Of a stretch of DNA of 22,485 bases, positions 22,423-22,485 are shown in pieces. Position 1 is the stretch's first letter. Each line of letters starts with the position of its first letter. Position numbers and translations under genes: made by a program. The notes below the pieces were generated by a model. That model had not been told where the DNA came from, searched no databases, and saw only the letters and a list, made by a program, of their open reading frames with translations. The stretch comes from Clostridia bacterium (GTDB lineage: Bacteria > Bacillota > Clostridia > Oscillospirales > CAG-272): the NCBI GenBank assembly GCA_900754175.1, contig CAAEBS010000094.1, positions 1-22,485 of the forward strand. Reading direction: 5' to 3'.

Positions 22423-22485
22423 CGCACCGGCAGAGAAAATCGTTTGTGAGCGCACGGAAAGCCATATAAAAACTCCGCCGCACCC

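Noticed and set aside
21460..22455. 331-codon minus-strand open frame
   Set aside because: Antisense to the ATC-hydrolase-like gene and the intact membrane-protein gene; its translation has no domain pattern.
1..22485. CRISPR array, tRNA or rRNA genes
   Set aside because: No regularly spaced repeats and no cloverleaf or rRNA-like sequence was seen by eye; the short tandem repeats present are coding.

Overview
The window looks like chromosomal DNA from a gut-type Clostridia (Firmicutes). The evidence is AGGAGG-type ribosome sites, sigma-A-like promoters (TTGACA/TATAAT), a Gram-positive lipoprotein signal, large secreted proteins with Cys/His-rich modules, and families common in intestinal Clostridiales (GH38 mannosidase, heterodimeric ABC exporter, LCM-type methyltransferase, ATC-hydrolase-like protein). 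A Christensenellales-like host is possible, but that is an impression and not a demonstrated assignment. No rRNA, tRNA, CRISPR array or phage structural gene was found.

Left third (1-6.6 kb): three consecutive plus-strand genes for exported proteins. They are the 3' part of a large secreted protein with an MBG/YDG-like domain, a lipoprotein, and a 1047-residue surface protein with Cys modules, an InlB-type B-repeat, an acidic repeat linker and a C-terminal membrane anchor. This part is visibly AT-richer than the rest: sampled 60-base lines are 35-40% GC, against 60-63% further right.

Junction zone (6.6-8.9 kb): gene debris. The C-terminal part of a large serine recombinase is followed by the N-terminal catalytic part of another, which is fused in frame to the C-terminal half of a GNAT acetyltransferase. 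A second GNAT then loses its C-terminus and runs in frame into a small glycine-rich membrane protein. I read this as the scar of a lost or decayed mobile element plus deletions.

Centre (8.9-13.7 kb): an isoprenylcysteine-methyltransferase-like membrane protein with its own promoter and terminator. It is followed by a MarR regulator and two ABC half-transporters that form a clear asymmetric heterodimer (degenerate catalytic site in one subunit, degenerate signature in the other). The MarR promoter carries an inverted repeat just downstream of the -10 box, suggesting autoregulation.

Right-centre (13.7-18.7 kb): an AraC regulator divergent from a GH38 alpha-mannosidase and an SGNH/GDSL hydrolase. 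This is a compact glycan-degradation unit, probably controlled by the AraC protein.

Right end (18.7-22.4 kb): two small minus-strand genes, both disrupted (one amber codon, one frameshift), end against the glycan operon at a bidirectional terminator. A divergent promoter drives a plus-strand cluster: a broken membrane protein gene (amber plus a one-base deletion), an LCM-family methyltransferase, an ATC-hydrolase-family protein, and an intact paralog of the broken membrane protein. No clearly new system is proven. The best leads are the chimeric ORFs at the recombinase scar and the clustered single-lesion genes around 18.7-20.2 kb.
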